A stretch of DNA of 64,000 bases from Thioalbus denitrificans. Its GTDB lineage: Bacteria > Pseudomonadota > Gammaproteobacteria > DSM-26407. The notes under the pieces were generated by a model, which saw only the letters and a list, made by a program, of their open reading frames with translations, was not told where the DNA came from and did not search any database. Positions 28,822 through 38,107 of the stretch are shown here, in pieces; the stretch's first letter is position 1; every line of letters starts with the position of its first letter. The DNA lies in contig NZ_QPJY01000004.1 in NCBI RefSeq assembly GCF_003337735.1, positions 62,001 through 126,000 of the forward strand, in the 5' to 3' direction. The position numbers and the translations under genes were made by a program.

Positions 28822-29538
28822 CTACCCGGCGAGCACAGCGCCGATCTCCGCTTCCACTGCCAGCAATACGCCCATCGGGTCGTCAGCCCCGGTAACCGGC
28901 CGGCCGATGACCAGGTAATCGGAACCGCTCCGGATCGCATCGCCCGGAGTCATCACCCGCTTCTGGTCCCCGAGCGCCGCACCGCTGGGCCGGATTCCGG
29001 GCGTCACCAGGCGGAAGCCTTCTCCATGGGCCGCGCGCAGCGTGGCCACCTCGCGCGGTGAACAGACCACGCCGTCCAGTCCCGAGCCCTGGGCCAGCGC
29101 CGCAAGACGCTGGACGTTCTCCATGGGCGAGCCGGCCAGCCCGATCTCGGCGAGGTCCGCTTCGCTGTGGCTGGTGAGGACGGTGACGGCAATCAGCAGC
29201 GGCCGCCGGCCGCCGGCCTCCAGCGCCTCGCGCGCGGCCTCCATCATGGCCCGCCCGCCCAGGGCATGGACGTTCACCATCCACACGCCCAGGTCGGCGG
29301 CCGCGGCGCAGGCCCCGGCCACGGTGTTGGGAATGTCGTGGTACTTGAGATCCAGGAACACGTCGAAGCCGCCGTCCACCAGCCGCCGCACCAGCTCGGG
29401 ACCGGCGCGGGTGAACAGCTCCTTGCCCACCTTCACCCGGCAGCGCGCCGGGTCCAGGCGCTCCACCAGCGCCAGCGCGGCGTCAGCGGAAGGATAGTCG
29501 AGGGCGACGATGACACGGGGATCGTTCGTATTCTGCAT
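28822..29538 (-). CDS. pyrF: Orotidine 5'-phosphate decarboxylase
   Basis: 238 residues catalysing OMP to UMP, the last step of pyrimidine synthesis. The catalytic Lys-Asp array is in [13 protein letters not shown], with [15 protein letters not shown] at the N-terminus and the phosphate-binding PGIRPSG and [14 protein letters not shown] at the C-terminus. The start at 29538 ([14 protein letters not shown]) is preferred over an ATG 30 bp upstream, as it follows GGAGCC and fits the family N-terminus. It follows lapB, as in many gammaproteobacteria, but across a 306-bp gap holding a nested repeat. Confidence 0.95.
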   Translation of the reverse strand: MQNTNDPRVIVALDYPSADAALALVERLDPARCRVKVGKELFTRAGPELVRRLVDGGFDVFLDLKYHDIPNTVAGACAAAADLGVWMVNVHALGGRAMMEAAREALEAGGRRPLLIAVTVLTSHSEADLAEIGLAGSPMENVQRLAALAQGSGLDGVVCSPREVATLRAAHGEGFRLVTPGIRPSGAALGDQKRVMTPGDAIRSGSDYLVIGRPVTGADDPMGVLLAVEAEIGAVLAG

Positions 29539-29562
29539 TCCAGGCTCCGTTGGATGTGAATT

Positions 29563-29823
29563 CACCACGAAGGCACGAAGGGCACGAAGAAAGGACTTTT
29601 TCTACAGATGACACAGATTACGCAGATTGGTTTTCAACAACCGGCCGCTTCTGAGTGCAGCGGCACCGGTGGTCCCGGCCAGGCACCAGCTCAGCTCTCG
29701 CCGACTCTATGGCGACACCGGTTGCAGAACCGCGGCAGAGGCGAAACCGTAAAAAAATCTGCGCAATCTGTGGTTAAACAGGTCTTTTGCTTTTCTTCGT
29801 GCCCTTCGTGCCTTCGTGGTGAA
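29563..29823. repeat. Nested inverted iterated repeat: CACGAAG outer arms, CAGATTA inner arms
   Basis: Outer arms at 29563-29592 and about 29792-29823 carry CACGAAGG units and their complement. Inner arms at 29602-29628 and 29755-29776 carry CAGATTACG-type units and their complement. The unique core is about 126 bp. Short AAAGGACTTT and AGGTCTTTT stretches join inner and outer arms. It fills the gap between lapB and pyrF. The element at 59007-59290 has the same nested order. Confidence 0.8.
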
Positions 29824-29844
29824 TATTGTTTTTTTCCGACTGTA

Positions 29845-31014
29845 CTACTCGCCCACCACGCCGTGGATGGGCTTGACGGTGTTCCACTGCTTGCAGCTCG
29901 GGCACTGCCAGTGCAGGGAGCGGCCGGAGAAGCCGCAGGAGCGGCAGCGGTAGACGGGCTCATTCTCCAGCAGCTTGGTGGTGAGATCCTTGAGAATGGT
30001 CAGGCTCTCCTGCGCGGCGCCCTCGGTGTGGGCGAGGTGGAGCTGGATCAGCCGATCGAGGCCCCGCACGGAGGGACGCTGGCGCAGCTGCTCGATGATG
30101 AACTCGGCCGCCTCCTCGTCGCCGTGCTCCTGGCTCAGGAGATCCGCCAGCGACAGCATCACCGAGATCCCGCCATGGGAGGTGAGGCAGTGGTGGAGGA
30201 AGGCGATGAGCTCGCTGCGGCTGCCGGTATGGCCATAGCACTGCTTGAGCAGGGGCAGCGTTTCGGGCAGGAAGTCCGGATCCTGGGACTCGACCCCGGT
30301 CAGCGCCTCGATGGCCTCGCGCCAGCGCCCCTCGGCGGCGGCGATGCGGCCCACGATGAGACTGCCGCGCACGCCTTTCGGGTCGGTCCTGAGCGCCTGT
30401 TCGGCCAGCTCTCCGGCCTCCCCGCGCCGGGCACGATTCCAGGCCGACTCGGCCAGTTCGCAGTAGAACTGGGCGATCTCGGCATTCATGGGCTCGCCGG
30501 TCGCGCTCTCGAGGCGCCGGGCGATGGAGATGGCTCGCTCCCAGTCCTTCTCCTGCTGGTAGATCACCAGCAGGTGCCGGAGCCCCGCCACGGGATGCTC
30601 GTTGAGCTCCACCAGCTCCAGGAACAGGCTCTCGGCCCGGTCCAGCAGCCCGGCCCGCATGTAGTCCTGGGCCAGCTCGAGCAGGGCCATCGAGCGCTGC
30701 TCGCTGTCCAGGTTGTTGCGCGCGACCAGGTTCTGGTGGATGCGGATGGCCCGATCCACTTCGCCCCGCTGGCGGAACAGGTTGCCGAGCGCCAGGTGCA
30801 TCTCGACGGTGTCGGGGTCCACCTCCAGCATCTTCACGAACACCTCGATGGCCTTGTCGGGCTGTTCGTTGAGCAGGTAGTTCAGACCGCGGAAATAGTC
30901 CGAGGAGAAGCCCACCGGCTGGCGTCTGGTCACGCGCCTGCGCAGGCTGTGGACGGCCGCGAACCAGCCAGCCGCGGCCGCCAGGGGCAGAAGCAGGAAC
31001 AACAGTGGGTTCAT
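29845..31014 (-). CDS. lapB: LPS assembly protein B (TPR/rubredoxin-type zinc protein)
   Basis: 389 residues. One N-terminal membrane helix (MNPLLFLLLPLAAAAGWFAAV) anchors a chain of tetratricopeptide repeats facing the cytoplasm, and a C-terminal zinc ribbon CRSCGFSG...CPSCKQW closes the protein. In E. coli LapB works with FtsH to control LpxC turnover and thus LPS synthesis. The start at 31014 gives the normal membrane anchor; an ATG 33 bp upstream is also in frame. The usual partner lapA is not found between this gene and ihfB. Confidence 0.93.
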   Translation of the reverse strand: MNPLLFLLLPLAAAAGWFAAVHSLRRRVTRRQPVGFSSDYFRGLNYLLNEQPDKAIEVFVKMLEVDPDTVEMHLALGNLFRQRGEVDRAIRIHQNLVARNNLDSEQRSMALLELAQDYMRAGLLDRAESLFLELVELNEHPVAGLRHLLVIYQQEKDWERAISIARRLESATGEPMNAEIAQFYCELAESAWNRARRGEAGELAEQALRTDPKGVRGSLIVGRIAAAEGRWREAIEALTGVESQDPDFLPETLPLLKQCYGHTGSRSELIAFLHHCLTSHGGISVMLSLADLLSQEHGDEEAAEFIIEQLRQRPSVRGLDRLIQLHLAHTEGAAQESLTILKDLTTKLLENEPVYRCRSCGFSGRSLHWQCPSCKQWNTVKPIHGVVGE

Positions 31015-31322
31015 TGTCTGTCCAGGCCCCCTGGGAACCGGGGGCATCCATCCGCCAGTCGGAAACTCACTGACCTGTGACCCGGCATGACCGCGTGCAG
31101 CCGCTCAGCCGGATTCCGGGTGCATTCGCGTTGCCTCAGTCGAGGCACCGCGGCGCAGTCTTCTGCTAATCACTTCAGTGGCCGGGAGACCGCGAAGCGG
31201 GCCGCTCCCGACCGGCGGTCACCTCGCACGGGCCGCCCTGTCATCCGGCAATGCTGACAAAAAAGGCGGTATGAACACAAGGTCCATACCGCCCGTTGTG
31301 CTCACCGAGAGCCGCGGTCGGA
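31015..31322. other. 308-bp gap between ihfB and lapB, no lapA
   Basis: Contains the ihfB terminator (31258-31294) and otherwise GC-rich sequence with no plausible gene on either strand. In many gammaproteobacteria a DUF1049 gene (lapA, about 80-110 codons) occupies this place. The lapB promoter is presumably here. Confidence 0.6.
31258..31294 (-). terminator. Rho-independent terminator of ihfB
   Basis: On the minus strand: a stem GGCGGTATG / CATACCGCC with an 11-nt loop, followed by TTTTTTGTC. The stem starts about 30 bp after the ihfB stop codon. Confidence 0.88.
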
Positions 31323-31616
31323 TCAGCTGTCGGATCCTCCGTTGACCCGCTCACGCAACTCCTTGCCCGGCTTGAAGTGGGGGACATACTTCCCGGACAA
31401 AGCCACCGCCTCGCCGGTCTTCGGATTGCGGCCGATACGGGGCGGACGGTAATGCAGCGAGAAGCTGCCGAATCCGCGGATCTCGATGCGCTCCCCAGTG
31501 GCCAGCGAGTTGGCCATCTGATCGAGGAGACTCTTCACCGACAGCTCCACGTCCTTGTAGGAGAGCTGGGCCTGCTTCTGTGCCAATCGTTCAATCAGTT
31601 CGGACTTCGTCATCAC
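31323..31616 (-). CDS. ihfB: Integration host factor subunit beta
   Basis: 97 residues, HU/IHF family. [23 protein letters not shown] is the usual helical start; [27 protein letters not shown] is the DNA-binding beta arm, including the IGRNPKTG motif with the intercalating Pro. It pairs with IHF-alpha to bend DNA at specific sites. It lies 87 bp after rpsA, the standard gammaproteobacterial position, and ends in its own terminator. Confidence 0.97.
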   Translation of the reverse strand: MMTKSELIERLAQKQAQLSYKDVELSVKSLLDQMANSLATGERIEIRGFGSFSLHYRPPRIGRNPKTGEAVALSGKYVPHFKPGKELRERVNGGSDS

Positions 31617-31662
31617 GCTCGCCTAGCAACCAGTAAATTGGAACCTGGAACGGCCGGGGCGG

Positions 31663-31684
31663 CGGACGCGGTTGCTCGCGTCCG
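31663..31684 (-). terminator. Hairpin after rpsA
   Basis: A perfect 8-bp stem, CGGACGCG (31663-31670) with CGCGTCCG (31677-31684), and a 6-nt loop, 20 bp after the rpsA stop codon. No T run follows, so it may only attenuate or stabilise the rpsA transcript ahead of ihfB. Confidence 0.4.
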
Positions 31685-31703
31685 TCACCCCTCCGGTCCG
31701 GGC

Positions 31704-33386
31704 TCAGTCCTTGTTGTTTTCCATCTGCTCCTTGAGCAGATCACCGAGCGTCGGGTTGGCTGCGGCCTGGTTCATGCGGCTGCTGTAGTCGCTGAGGGCC
31801 TCTGCCTCCTCGTCGGTGTCCTTGGCCTTGATGGACAGGGCAATGGAGCGGTTCTTCCGGTCGAGACCGACGAACTTGGCCTCCACCTCGTCACCCACCT
31901 TGAGCAGGGCGCGGGCATCGTCCACGCGCTCGCGGGAGAGCTCGGAGGCGCGCAGATAACCCTCGACGCCGTCGCCCAGGTCAATCACCGCACCCTTGTT
32001 GTCCACCTCGGTGACCACGCCGTTGACGAAGGTGCCCTTGGGGTGATCAGCCAGGTACTGGGAGAAGGGATCCTGCTCCAGCTGCTTGATGCCCAGCGAA
32101 ATGCGCTCGCGCTCCGGGTCCACGGACAGGACCACGGTGTCGATCTCCTGGCCCTTCTTGTAGTCGCGGATGGCTTCCTCGCCGGGCATGTTCCAGGAGA
32201 TGTCGGAGAGGTGCACCAGGCCGTCGATACCGCCGTCCAGACCGATGAAGATGCCGAAGTCGGTGATGGACTTGATCTTGCCGGAGATGCGGTCGTTCTT
32301 GTTGTGGATGGCGGCGAAGGTCTCCCAGGGGTTGGCCTGGCACTGCTTCAGGCCCAGCGAGATGCGGCGGCGCTCCTCGTCGATGTCGAGGACCATCACT
32401 TCCACCTCGTCGCCCACCTGCACAACCTTGGAGGGGTGGATGTTCTTGTTGGTCCAGTCCATCTCGGAGACGTGCACCAGACCCTCGACGCCCTCCTCGA
32501 TCTCCACGAAGCAGCCGTAATCGGTGATGTTGGTGACCTTGCCGAACAGGCGGGTGCTCTCGGGGTAGCGGCGGGAGATATCCACCCACGGATCCTCGCC
32601 CAGCTGCTTGAGGCCGAGGGAGACGCGGTTGCGCTCGCGATCGAACTTCAGCACCTTGACTTCGATCTCGTCGCCCACGTTCACCACTTCGCTCGGATGC
32701 TTGACGCGCTTCCAGGCCATGTCGGTGATGTGCAGCAGGCCGTCGATGCCGCCCAGGTCCACGAACGCGCCGTAGTCGGTGAGGTTCTTGACCACGCCCT
32801 TGATGACCTCGCCTTCCTGCAGGTTGGCGAGCAGCGCCTCGCGCTCGGCGCTGGTCTCGGCCTCGAGCACCGCGCGGCGGGAGACCACCACGTTGTTGCG
32901 CTTGCGGTCCAGCTTGATGACCTTGAAATCGAGATCCTTGCCTTCCAGGTAGGCAACGTCGCGCACGGGGCGGACGTCCACCAGGGAGCCGGGGAGGAAG
33001 GCACGGATGCCGGAGACGTCGACCGTGAAGCCGCCCTTGACCTTGCCGGTGAGCATACCGGAGACGGTCTCCTCCTTGTCGAACGCGCTCTCGAGAACGT
33101 TCCAGGAGTGGTGGCGCTTGGCCTTTTCACGGGACAGGCGGGTGGCGCCGAAGCCGTCTTCGACCGCCTCGAGGGCCACGTCGACCTCGTCACCCACCTG
33201 GACTTCAAGCTCGCCCTGCTCGTTGTAGAACTGCTCGGTGGGAATGACGCCCTCGGACTTCAGACCGGCGTTGACGGTGACGGCCTCGCTGTTGATGGCC
33301 ACCACGATGCCCTTCACGATGGTGCCGGGCTTCATCTCGGTCTTGGCCAGGCTCTCTTCAAACAGTTCCGCAAAACTTTCAGACAT
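31704..33386 (-). CDS. rpsA: 30S ribosomal protein S1
   Basis: 560 residues (E. coli S1 has 557) with six S1 RNA-binding repeats. Repeats 3 to 6 are easy to see from recurring [44 protein letters not shown] and [15 protein letters not shown] blocks. It brings mRNA to the ribosome and unfolds structured leaders. The tail is shorter and more acidic than the repeats. cmk lies 131 bp upstream, and that gap probably holds the strong rpsA promoter. Confidence 0.97.
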   Translation of the reverse strand: MSESFAELFEESLAKTEMKPGTIVKGIVVAINSEAVTVNAGLKSEGVIPTEQFYNEQGELEVQVGDEVDVALEAVEDGFGATRLSREKAKRHHSWNVLESAFDKEETVSGMLTGKVKGGFTVDVSGIRAFLPGSLVDVRPVRDVAYLEGKDLDFKVIKLDRKRNNVVVSRRAVLEAETSAEREALLANLQEGEVIKGVVKNLTDYGAFVDLGGIDGLLHITDMAWKRVKHPSEVVNVGDEIEVKVLKFDRERNRVSLGLKQLGEDPWVDISRRYPESTRLFGKVTNITDYGCFVEIEEGVEGLVHVSEMDWTNKNIHPSKVVQVGDEVEVMVLDIDEERRRISLGLKQCQANPWETFAAIHNKNDRISGKIKSITDFGIFIGLDGGIDGLVHLSDISWNMPGEEAIRDYKKGQEIDTVVLSVDPERERISLGIKQLEQDPFSQYLADHPKGTFVNGVVTEVDNKGAVIDLGDGVEGYLRASELSRERVDDARALLKVGDEVEAKFVGLDRKNRSIALSIKAKDTDEEAEALSDYSSRMNQAAANPTLGDLLKEQMENNKD

Positions 33387-33517
33387 TGAAATTAACCCCT
33401 GACGGAAAATGGCGCGTGCTCCGGCTCACCGACACCCGCTCTTCCGTCGCTCACGTTGTTGTGCGCATGCGCGCATGGTTGATGTAAATCCGGCCCCCAC
33501 CCGGGAACCGGACCGCC

Positions 33518-34216
33518 TCACTGCACTGCTTCGCCGCCTTCGAGCCCCGCATCGCGTACCGCCAGCAGGACCCTGTCGAGCACCTGTTCGATACCCACGC
33601 CGGTGGTATCCACCACCAGCGCGTCCGGGGCCGGCCGCAATGGCGCCACGGCGCGCTCGCTGTCACGCGCGTCCCGGGCGGCGATCTCCTCTAAAAGGCT
33701 GGAAAGATTAGCATCGATTCCTTTTTCCTTCAACTGGTTATAACGCCTCTGCGCACGTTCCCCGGGACTGGCGGTGAGGAATATCTTCACCTGGGCATCG
33801 GGAAACACCACCGTGCCCATGTCCCGACCGTCCGCCACCAGCCCCGGAATCTCGCGGAAAGCCCGCTGGCGCTGGAGCAGGGCGGCGCGAACGGCCGGCA
33901 AGGACGCCACCCTGGAGGCGTCGTTGCCGGCCGTTTCGGTGCGGATCAGATCGCTCACGTCCTCGCCCTCGAGGATGACCCGCGGGGGCTCGCCCGGTCC
34001 GCCGGCCACGAACTGGACGTCCAGGTGGGCGGCCAGCACCTCCAGCGCCGCCTCGTTGTCGAGCGCGACGCTGTGGTGCCTGGCGGCCAGCGCCAGCAGC
34101 CGGTACAGGGCGCCCGAGTCGAGAAAGTGCCAGCCCAGCCGGGTGGCCAGCAGCTGGCTGATGGTGCCCTTGCCGGCGCCGCCGGGCCCGTCGATGGTGA
34201 TCACCGGTGCCGTCAT
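33518..34216 (-). CDS. cmk: Cytidylate kinase
   Basis: 232 residues phosphorylating CMP and dCMP. The P-loop GPGGAGKGT is at residues 10-18, followed by [15 protein letters not shown] and the CMP-binding segment with [21 protein letters not shown]. Length and the insert before [12 protein letters not shown] fit the bacterial type. Its ATG overlaps the aroA TGA by 4 bp, so translation is probably coupled. Confidence 0.96.
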   Translation of the reverse strand: MTAPVITIDGPGGAGKGTISQLLATRLGWHFLDSGALYRLLALAARHHSVALDNEAALEVLAAHLDVQFVAGGPGEPPRVILEGEDVSDLIRTETAGNDASRVASLPAVRAALLQRQRAFREIPGLVADGRDMGTVVFPDAQVKIFLTASPGERAQRRYNQLKEKGIDANLSSLLEEIAARDARDSERAVAPLRPAPDALVVDTTGVGIEQVLDRVLLAVRDAGLEGGEAVQ

Positions 34217-35541
34217 GCGCCCTCGCCCCCCTCGGCCGTGACCGCCAGCCCCGCGGCGGCGGCGATGCGGACGAACCCGGGAAAGGAGGTGGCCACGTTC
34301 TCGCAGTTGCGTATGGTGATGGTCCCGCCGGCATGCAGCCCGGCCATGGCGAAGGCCATGGCGATGCGGTGATCGCCGTGGCTGTCCACCTCGCCGCCGC
34401 CCATGGCACCGCCCTCGATGATCATTCCGTCGGGGGTGGGCGTGGCGGCGACGCCGAGCGCCTGCAGGCCGTCGGCCATCACCTGGATGCGGTCGCTCTC
34501 CTTGACCCGGAGCTCCTCGGCGCCGGTGAGCACGGTCCGCCCCTCGGCGGCGGCGGCGGCCACGAACAGCGCCGGGAACTCGTCGATGGCGAGCGGCACC
34601 TGGCCGGGCGGGATATGGATGCCGTGCAGGCGCGAGGAGCGGACGCGGATGTCCACCACCGGCTCGCCGCCCACCTCGCGCTCGTTCTCGAGGCTGATGT
34701 CGGCGCCCATCTCCCGCAGGATATGGATGATGCCGGTACGGGTCGGGTTCATGCCCACGTGCTCGAGCAGCAGGTTGGAACCGGGCGCGATGCTCGCGCC
34801 CACCAGGAAGAAGGCCGCCGAGGAGATGTCGGCCGGGACCTCGATGTCGGCCGCCACCAGGTGGCCGCCGCCATGGAGACAGACCTGCGGACCGGCGCGC
34901 TCGACGCTGTAGCCCAGCCCGCCGAGCATGCGCTCGGTATGATCGCGGGTCGGGGCCGGCTCGGTGACGCAGGTATAGCCGTGGGCGTAGAGGCCCGCCA
35001 GCAGCAGCGCCGATTTCACCTGGGCGCTCGCCACCGGGAGCCGGTAGTCGATGCCGTGGAGCATGCGCGTTCCGCGGATGGCCAGCGGCGGGCGGCCGCC
35101 CTCGGCGGTCTCCACCGTGGCGCCCATCAGCCGCAGCGGCTCGGCCACCCGACCCATCGGCCGCTTGCGCAGCGAGGCGTCGCCGGTCAGGACGGAGTCG
35201 AAGGGCTGGCCGGCCAGCAGGCCGCAGAGCAGGCGCATGGAAGTGCCTGAATTGCCCAGATCGAGCGGCTCGCGCGGGGGCATGAGGCCGTGCACGCCCA
35301 CCCCGTGGATGCGCACCAGCCCCTCCCGGGGCCCCTCGATCTCCACGCCCATGGCGCGGAAGGCGGCGATGGTGGCCAGGCAGTCCTCGCCCTCGAGGAA
35401 TCCGGTCACGGTGGTGATCCCCTCGGCCAGGGCGCCCAGCATGATGGCCCGGTGGGAGATGGACTTGTCGCCGGGGACGCGGACCCGTCCGGTCAGGGCG
35501 CCGCCCGGCTGAACACGGATCGTGGCAGGTATATTGGTCAT
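34213..35541 (-). CDS. aroA: 3-phosphoshikimate 1-carboxyvinyltransferase (EPSP synthase), class II-like
   Basis: 442 residues; transfers enolpyruvate from PEP to shikimate-3-phosphate. The class II motif set is visible: GDKS (24-27), SAQVK (172-176), RDHTE (199-203) and NPTR (265-268), with [12 protein letters not shown] between. The PEP-pocket loop reads GNSGTSMRL (96-104), so Gly occupies the site that is Ala100 in the glyphosate-tolerant CP4 enzyme. [10 protein letters not shown] is the usual C-terminal motif. The start at 35541 overlaps the tyrA stop by 4 bp and the stop overlaps cmk by 4 bp. Frame continuing upstream is a shadow of tyrA. Confidence 0.95.
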   Translation of the reverse strand: MTNIPATIRVQPGGALTGRVRVPGDKSISHRAIMLGALAEGITTVTGFLEGEDCLATIAAFRAMGVEIEGPREGLVRIHGVGVHGLMPPREPLDLGNSGTSMRLLCGLLAGQPFDSVLTGDASLRKRPMGRVAEPLRLMGATVETAEGGRPPLAIRGTRMLHGIDYRLPVASAQVKSALLLAGLYAHGYTCVTEPAPTRDHTERMLGGLGYSVERAGPQVCLHGGGHLVAADIEVPADISSAAFFLVGASIAPGSNLLLEHVGMNPTRTGIIHILREMGADISLENEREVGGEPVVDIRVRSSRLHGIHIPPGQVPLAIDEFPALFVAAAAAEGRTVLTGAEELRVKESDRIQVMADGLQALGVAATPTPDGMIIEGGAMGGGEVDSHGDHRIAMAFAMAGLHAGGTITIRNCENVATSFPGFVRIAAAAGLAVTAEGGEGA

Positions 35542-36410
35542 GGCTGCTCGATGAAGATGGTGGAGAAGTGGTCCCGTGCCCGCTTGGCGCGCTGGAACAC
35601 GGCTTTCACGTACTCCCCGTCGCCGCGATCGATGGCCGCGCGCAGGGTATCGAGGTCCTCCTCCAGGCGCGTCAGCACGCCGAGGATCGCCTCGCGGTTG
35701 GCGAAACAGATGTCGTGCCACATCACCGGGTCGGAGGAGGCGATGCGGGTGAAATCCCGGAACCCGCCGGCAGCGTAGCGGAAGATCTCCCAGCTGTCGT
35801 CCATGCGCGCCAGGGTGTCCACCAGGGTGAATGCCAGCAGGTGCGGCAGATGGCTGGTGGCGGCCAGCACCTCGTCGTGATGGGCCACCGGCATCACCAC
35901 CACCTCCGCGCCGGTGTCCCGCCACAGGGTGCGCACCCGTTCCAGCGCCGCCGGCGATGTTTCGGGCAGGGGGGTCAGGATCACCTTGCGCCCCCGGAAC
36001 AGGGTCGGAAATGCCGCCCCCACCCCGCTCTTCTCGGTTCCGGCGATGGGATGGGCGGGAACGAAGCCGGGCGGGAGGCTGGACCACACCGACCGGGCCG
36101 CCGTCACCACGCTGGCCTTGGTGCTGCCCACGTCGGTGATCACCGCCCCGGGATCGAGGTGCGGGGCGATGGCGGCGAACACCGCTTCCATGGCCCCCAC
36201 CGGCACCGCCACCACCACCGTATCGGCCCCGGCCACGGCCCGCGCGGGCTCGACCTCGGCGCGATCGATGATCCCCAGCGCCAGCGCCTCCTCCAGCGCC
36301 GACCCGTCCCGGTCGCAGCCCACGATCTCGCCCCGGAAGCCGGCCTGCCGCTGCGCCAGCGCCAGGCAGCCGCCGATGAGACCCACGCCGATGATGCAGA
36401 GTTTATCCAT
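35538..36410 (-). CDS. tyrA: Prephenate (or arogenate) dehydrogenase
   Basis: 290 residues. A Rossmann fold starts at once with [26 protein letters not shown] and [18 protein letters not shown] (catalytic His and substrate region) follow, and the helical dimerisation domain holds the C-terminal half. There is no chorismate mutase or ACT domain, so this is the compact TyrA type that makes the tyrosine precursor. In some relatives it is fused to AroA; here they are separate with an ATGA overlap. hisC lies upstream across a 258-bp repeat-bearing gap. Confidence 0.94.
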   Translation of the reverse strand: MDKLCIIGVGLIGGCLALAQRQAGFRGEIVGCDRDGSALEEALALGIIDRAEVEPARAVAGADTVVVAVPVGAMEAVFAAIAPHLDPGAVITDVGSTKASVVTAARSVWSSLPPGFVPAHPIAGTEKSGVGAAFPTLFRGRKVILTPLPETSPAALERVRTLWRDTGAEVVVMPVAHHDEVLAATSHLPHLLAFTLVDTLARMDDSWEIFRYAAGGFRDFTRIASSDPVMWHDICFANREAILGVLTRLEEDLDTLRAAIDRGDGEYVKAVFQRAKRARDHFSTIFIEQP

Positions 36411-36426
36411 TGGGGTCTTTTTTATT

Positions 36427-36635
36427 CTCCGCAGATTACGCAGATTGCGCAGATTGCGCAGATTTATTCACGTCGTTTCCCGTGCGGCCACCAGAAACCA
36501 AGGTTGACCTGGACACCCGTGACCGAACATGAACCCCCTCGGAATCACACACTGTTTCGCGACCCCCATCGGGCATACGCAAGACGCTTAAAGACAGCTG
36601 ATCGAATCTGTGTAATCTGCGTAATCTGTGGATAA
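36427..36635. repeat. Inverted iterated repeat, CAGATTA family, between hisC and tyrA
   Basis: The left arm (36427-36466) has four CAGATTACG/CAGATTGCG units. The right arm (36605-36635) has the complementary AATCTGTGT, AATCTGCGT and AATCTGTGG. The core is about 138 bp with no coding signal. GAAGTCTTCTTTT follows the right arm, matching the AAAGACTTT found beside other copies. Confidence 0.8.
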
Positions 36636-36668
36636 GAAGTCTTCTTTTCAGTGTTCGTGCTCACCACA

Positions 36669-37769
36669 TCAGCTGCCGAGCACCTTTTCCAGTGCCCGGA
36701 TGAAGCGCCGGTTCTCCTCCGGCAGGCCGATGGTGACGCGCAGGTGGTTGGGCATGCCGTAGCCGCCCACCGGCCGGACGATGACCCCCTCGCGCAGCAG
36801 CGCCTCGAACAGCGGCCCCGCCGGGCGGTCCGTGTCCACGCTGATGAAGTTGCCCTTCGAGGGAATCCATGCCAGCCCCAGGCGGCGGAACTCGCCCTCG
36901 AGCCAGGCCATGCCGTCGCGGTTGAGCGCCACGCTGCGGGCGATGTGCTCGCGATCGTCCAGGGCCGCCGCCGCGGCGGCCAGCGCCACGCTGTTGACGT
37001 TGAACGGCTGGCGCACCCGGTTGAGAAGATCCGCCACCTTCGGATGGGACAGCGCATAACCCACCCGCAGGCCCGCCAGGCCGTAGGCCTTGGAGAAGGT
37101 CCGGGTCACCACCAGGTTGGGATAGCGGCCCACCCAGTCCGCGGCGCTCTCCCCGCCCTCCAGGTACTCGGTGTAGGCCTCGTCGACCACCACGATCACC
37201 TGCTCCGGCACGCCGGCCACGAACCGTTCCAGGGCATCGGCCCCGAGCCAGGTGCCGGTGGGGTTGTTGGGATTGGCGATGAACACCAGCCGGGTGGCCG
37301 GGGTGATGGCCGCGGCCATGGCCTCCAGGTCATGGCCCCAGTCCAGCGCCGGGGTCACCACCGCGCGCGCGCCGATGGCCTGGGTCACGATGGGATAGAC
37401 GGCGAAGGCGTGGGCGGAGAAGACCGATTCGTGCTCGGGGGTGAGAAAGGCCCGCGCGAGCAGTTCCAGCACGTCGTTGGAACCGTTGCCCAGGGTGATG
37501 CGGTCCATCTCCAGTCCGTGCCGGGCGGCGATCTTCTGCTTCAGCGTGAAGCCGTTGCCGTCCGGGTACCACTGCAGGCCGGCGGCCAGGGCCCGGCTTG
37601 CGGCCTCGCGCGCGAGCGGACCGGCGCCCAGAGGGTTCTCGTTGCTGGCCAGCTTGACGATATCGCGGATGCCCAGCTCCCGCTCCAGCTCCTCGATGGG
37701 CTTGCCCGGCTGGTAGGGATGCAGGCCGCGCACACCGGGTGCGGCCAGGGCCAGAAAGTCGCAGCTCAT
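36669..37769 (-). CDS. hisC: Histidinol-phosphate aminotransferase
   Basis: 366 residues, fold-type I PLP enzyme. The Schiff-base lysine lies in TRTFSKAYGLAGLRVGYAL; LASNENPLGAGP and FIANPNNPTGTWL are typical HisC blocks. Its place between pheA and tyrA, away from other his genes, is the arrangement in which HisC is thought also to transaminate aromatic precursors (hisH2/hisHb position in Pseudomonas relatives). Both adjoining gaps carry repeat elements. Confidence 0.93.
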   Translation of the reverse strand: MSCDFLALAAPGVRGLHPYQPGKPIEELERELGIRDIVKLASNENPLGAGPLAREAASRALAAGLQWYPDGNGFTLKQKIAARHGLEMDRITLGNGSNDVLELLARAFLTPEHESVFSAHAFAVYPIVTQAIGARAVVTPALDWGHDLEAMAAAITPATRLVFIANPNNPTGTWLGADALERFVAGVPEQVIVVVDEAYTEYLEGGESAADWVGRYPNLVVTRTFSKAYGLAGLRVGYALSHPKVADLLNRVRQPFNVNSVALAAAAAALDDREHIARSVALNRDGMAWLEGEFRRLGLAWIPSKGNFISVDTDRPAGPLFEALLREGVIVRPVGGYGMPNHLRVTIGLPEENRRFIRALEKVLGS

Positions 37770-37800
37770 TACTGGAATCTCGTTGGTCGTTGGGAATCGG

Positions 37801-38105
37801 GTGCGTTAGCGCGTTAGTGCGTTAGTGCGTTAGTGCGTTAGTGCGAAAAAGCCCCGGCTTTGCGCAACTCGCCCTGTCTCTGATCAATCAAGACTTTCAC
37901 GTCATCCCCCCCGGCTACCGCTCCCGCACTCCCGCACTCCCGCACTCCCGCACTCCCGCACTCCCGCACTCCCGCACTCCCGCACTCCCGCACTCCCGCA
38001 TTCACGCACTCCCGCATTCACGCATTCACGCATTCACGCATTCACGCATTCACGCATTCACGCATTCACGCATTCACGCACTCACGCACTCACGCACTCA
38101 CGCAG
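37801..38105. repeat. Octamer tandem array with inverted arm between pheA and hisC
   Basis: The left arm (37801-37845) has about five GCGTTAGT units. After a unique core of about 75 bp, the region from about 37917 to 38105 is a continuous array of some 23 octamers in the opposite sense: first CCGCACTC repeats, then CGCATTCA repeats, then CGCACTCA. The block-wise change of unit shows local expansion of variants. The array stops 3 bp before the pheA stop codon. It has no CRISPR-like spacers. Confidence 0.85.
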
Positions 38106-38107
38106 AC

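Noticed and set aside
31296-33389. Long plus-strand open frame across ihfB and rpsA
   Set aside because: It is antisense to two certain genes; high GC content produces such frames, and its product has biased, low-complexity composition with no domain.
34213-36087. Possible TyrA-AroA fusion
   Set aside because: The in-frame extension upstream of aroA is an out-of-frame reading of tyrA. The true tyrA frame ends in a stop that overlaps the aroA start.
37917-38105. CRISPR array
   Set aside because: The units are 8 bp and contiguous with no spacers, and no cas gene is present.
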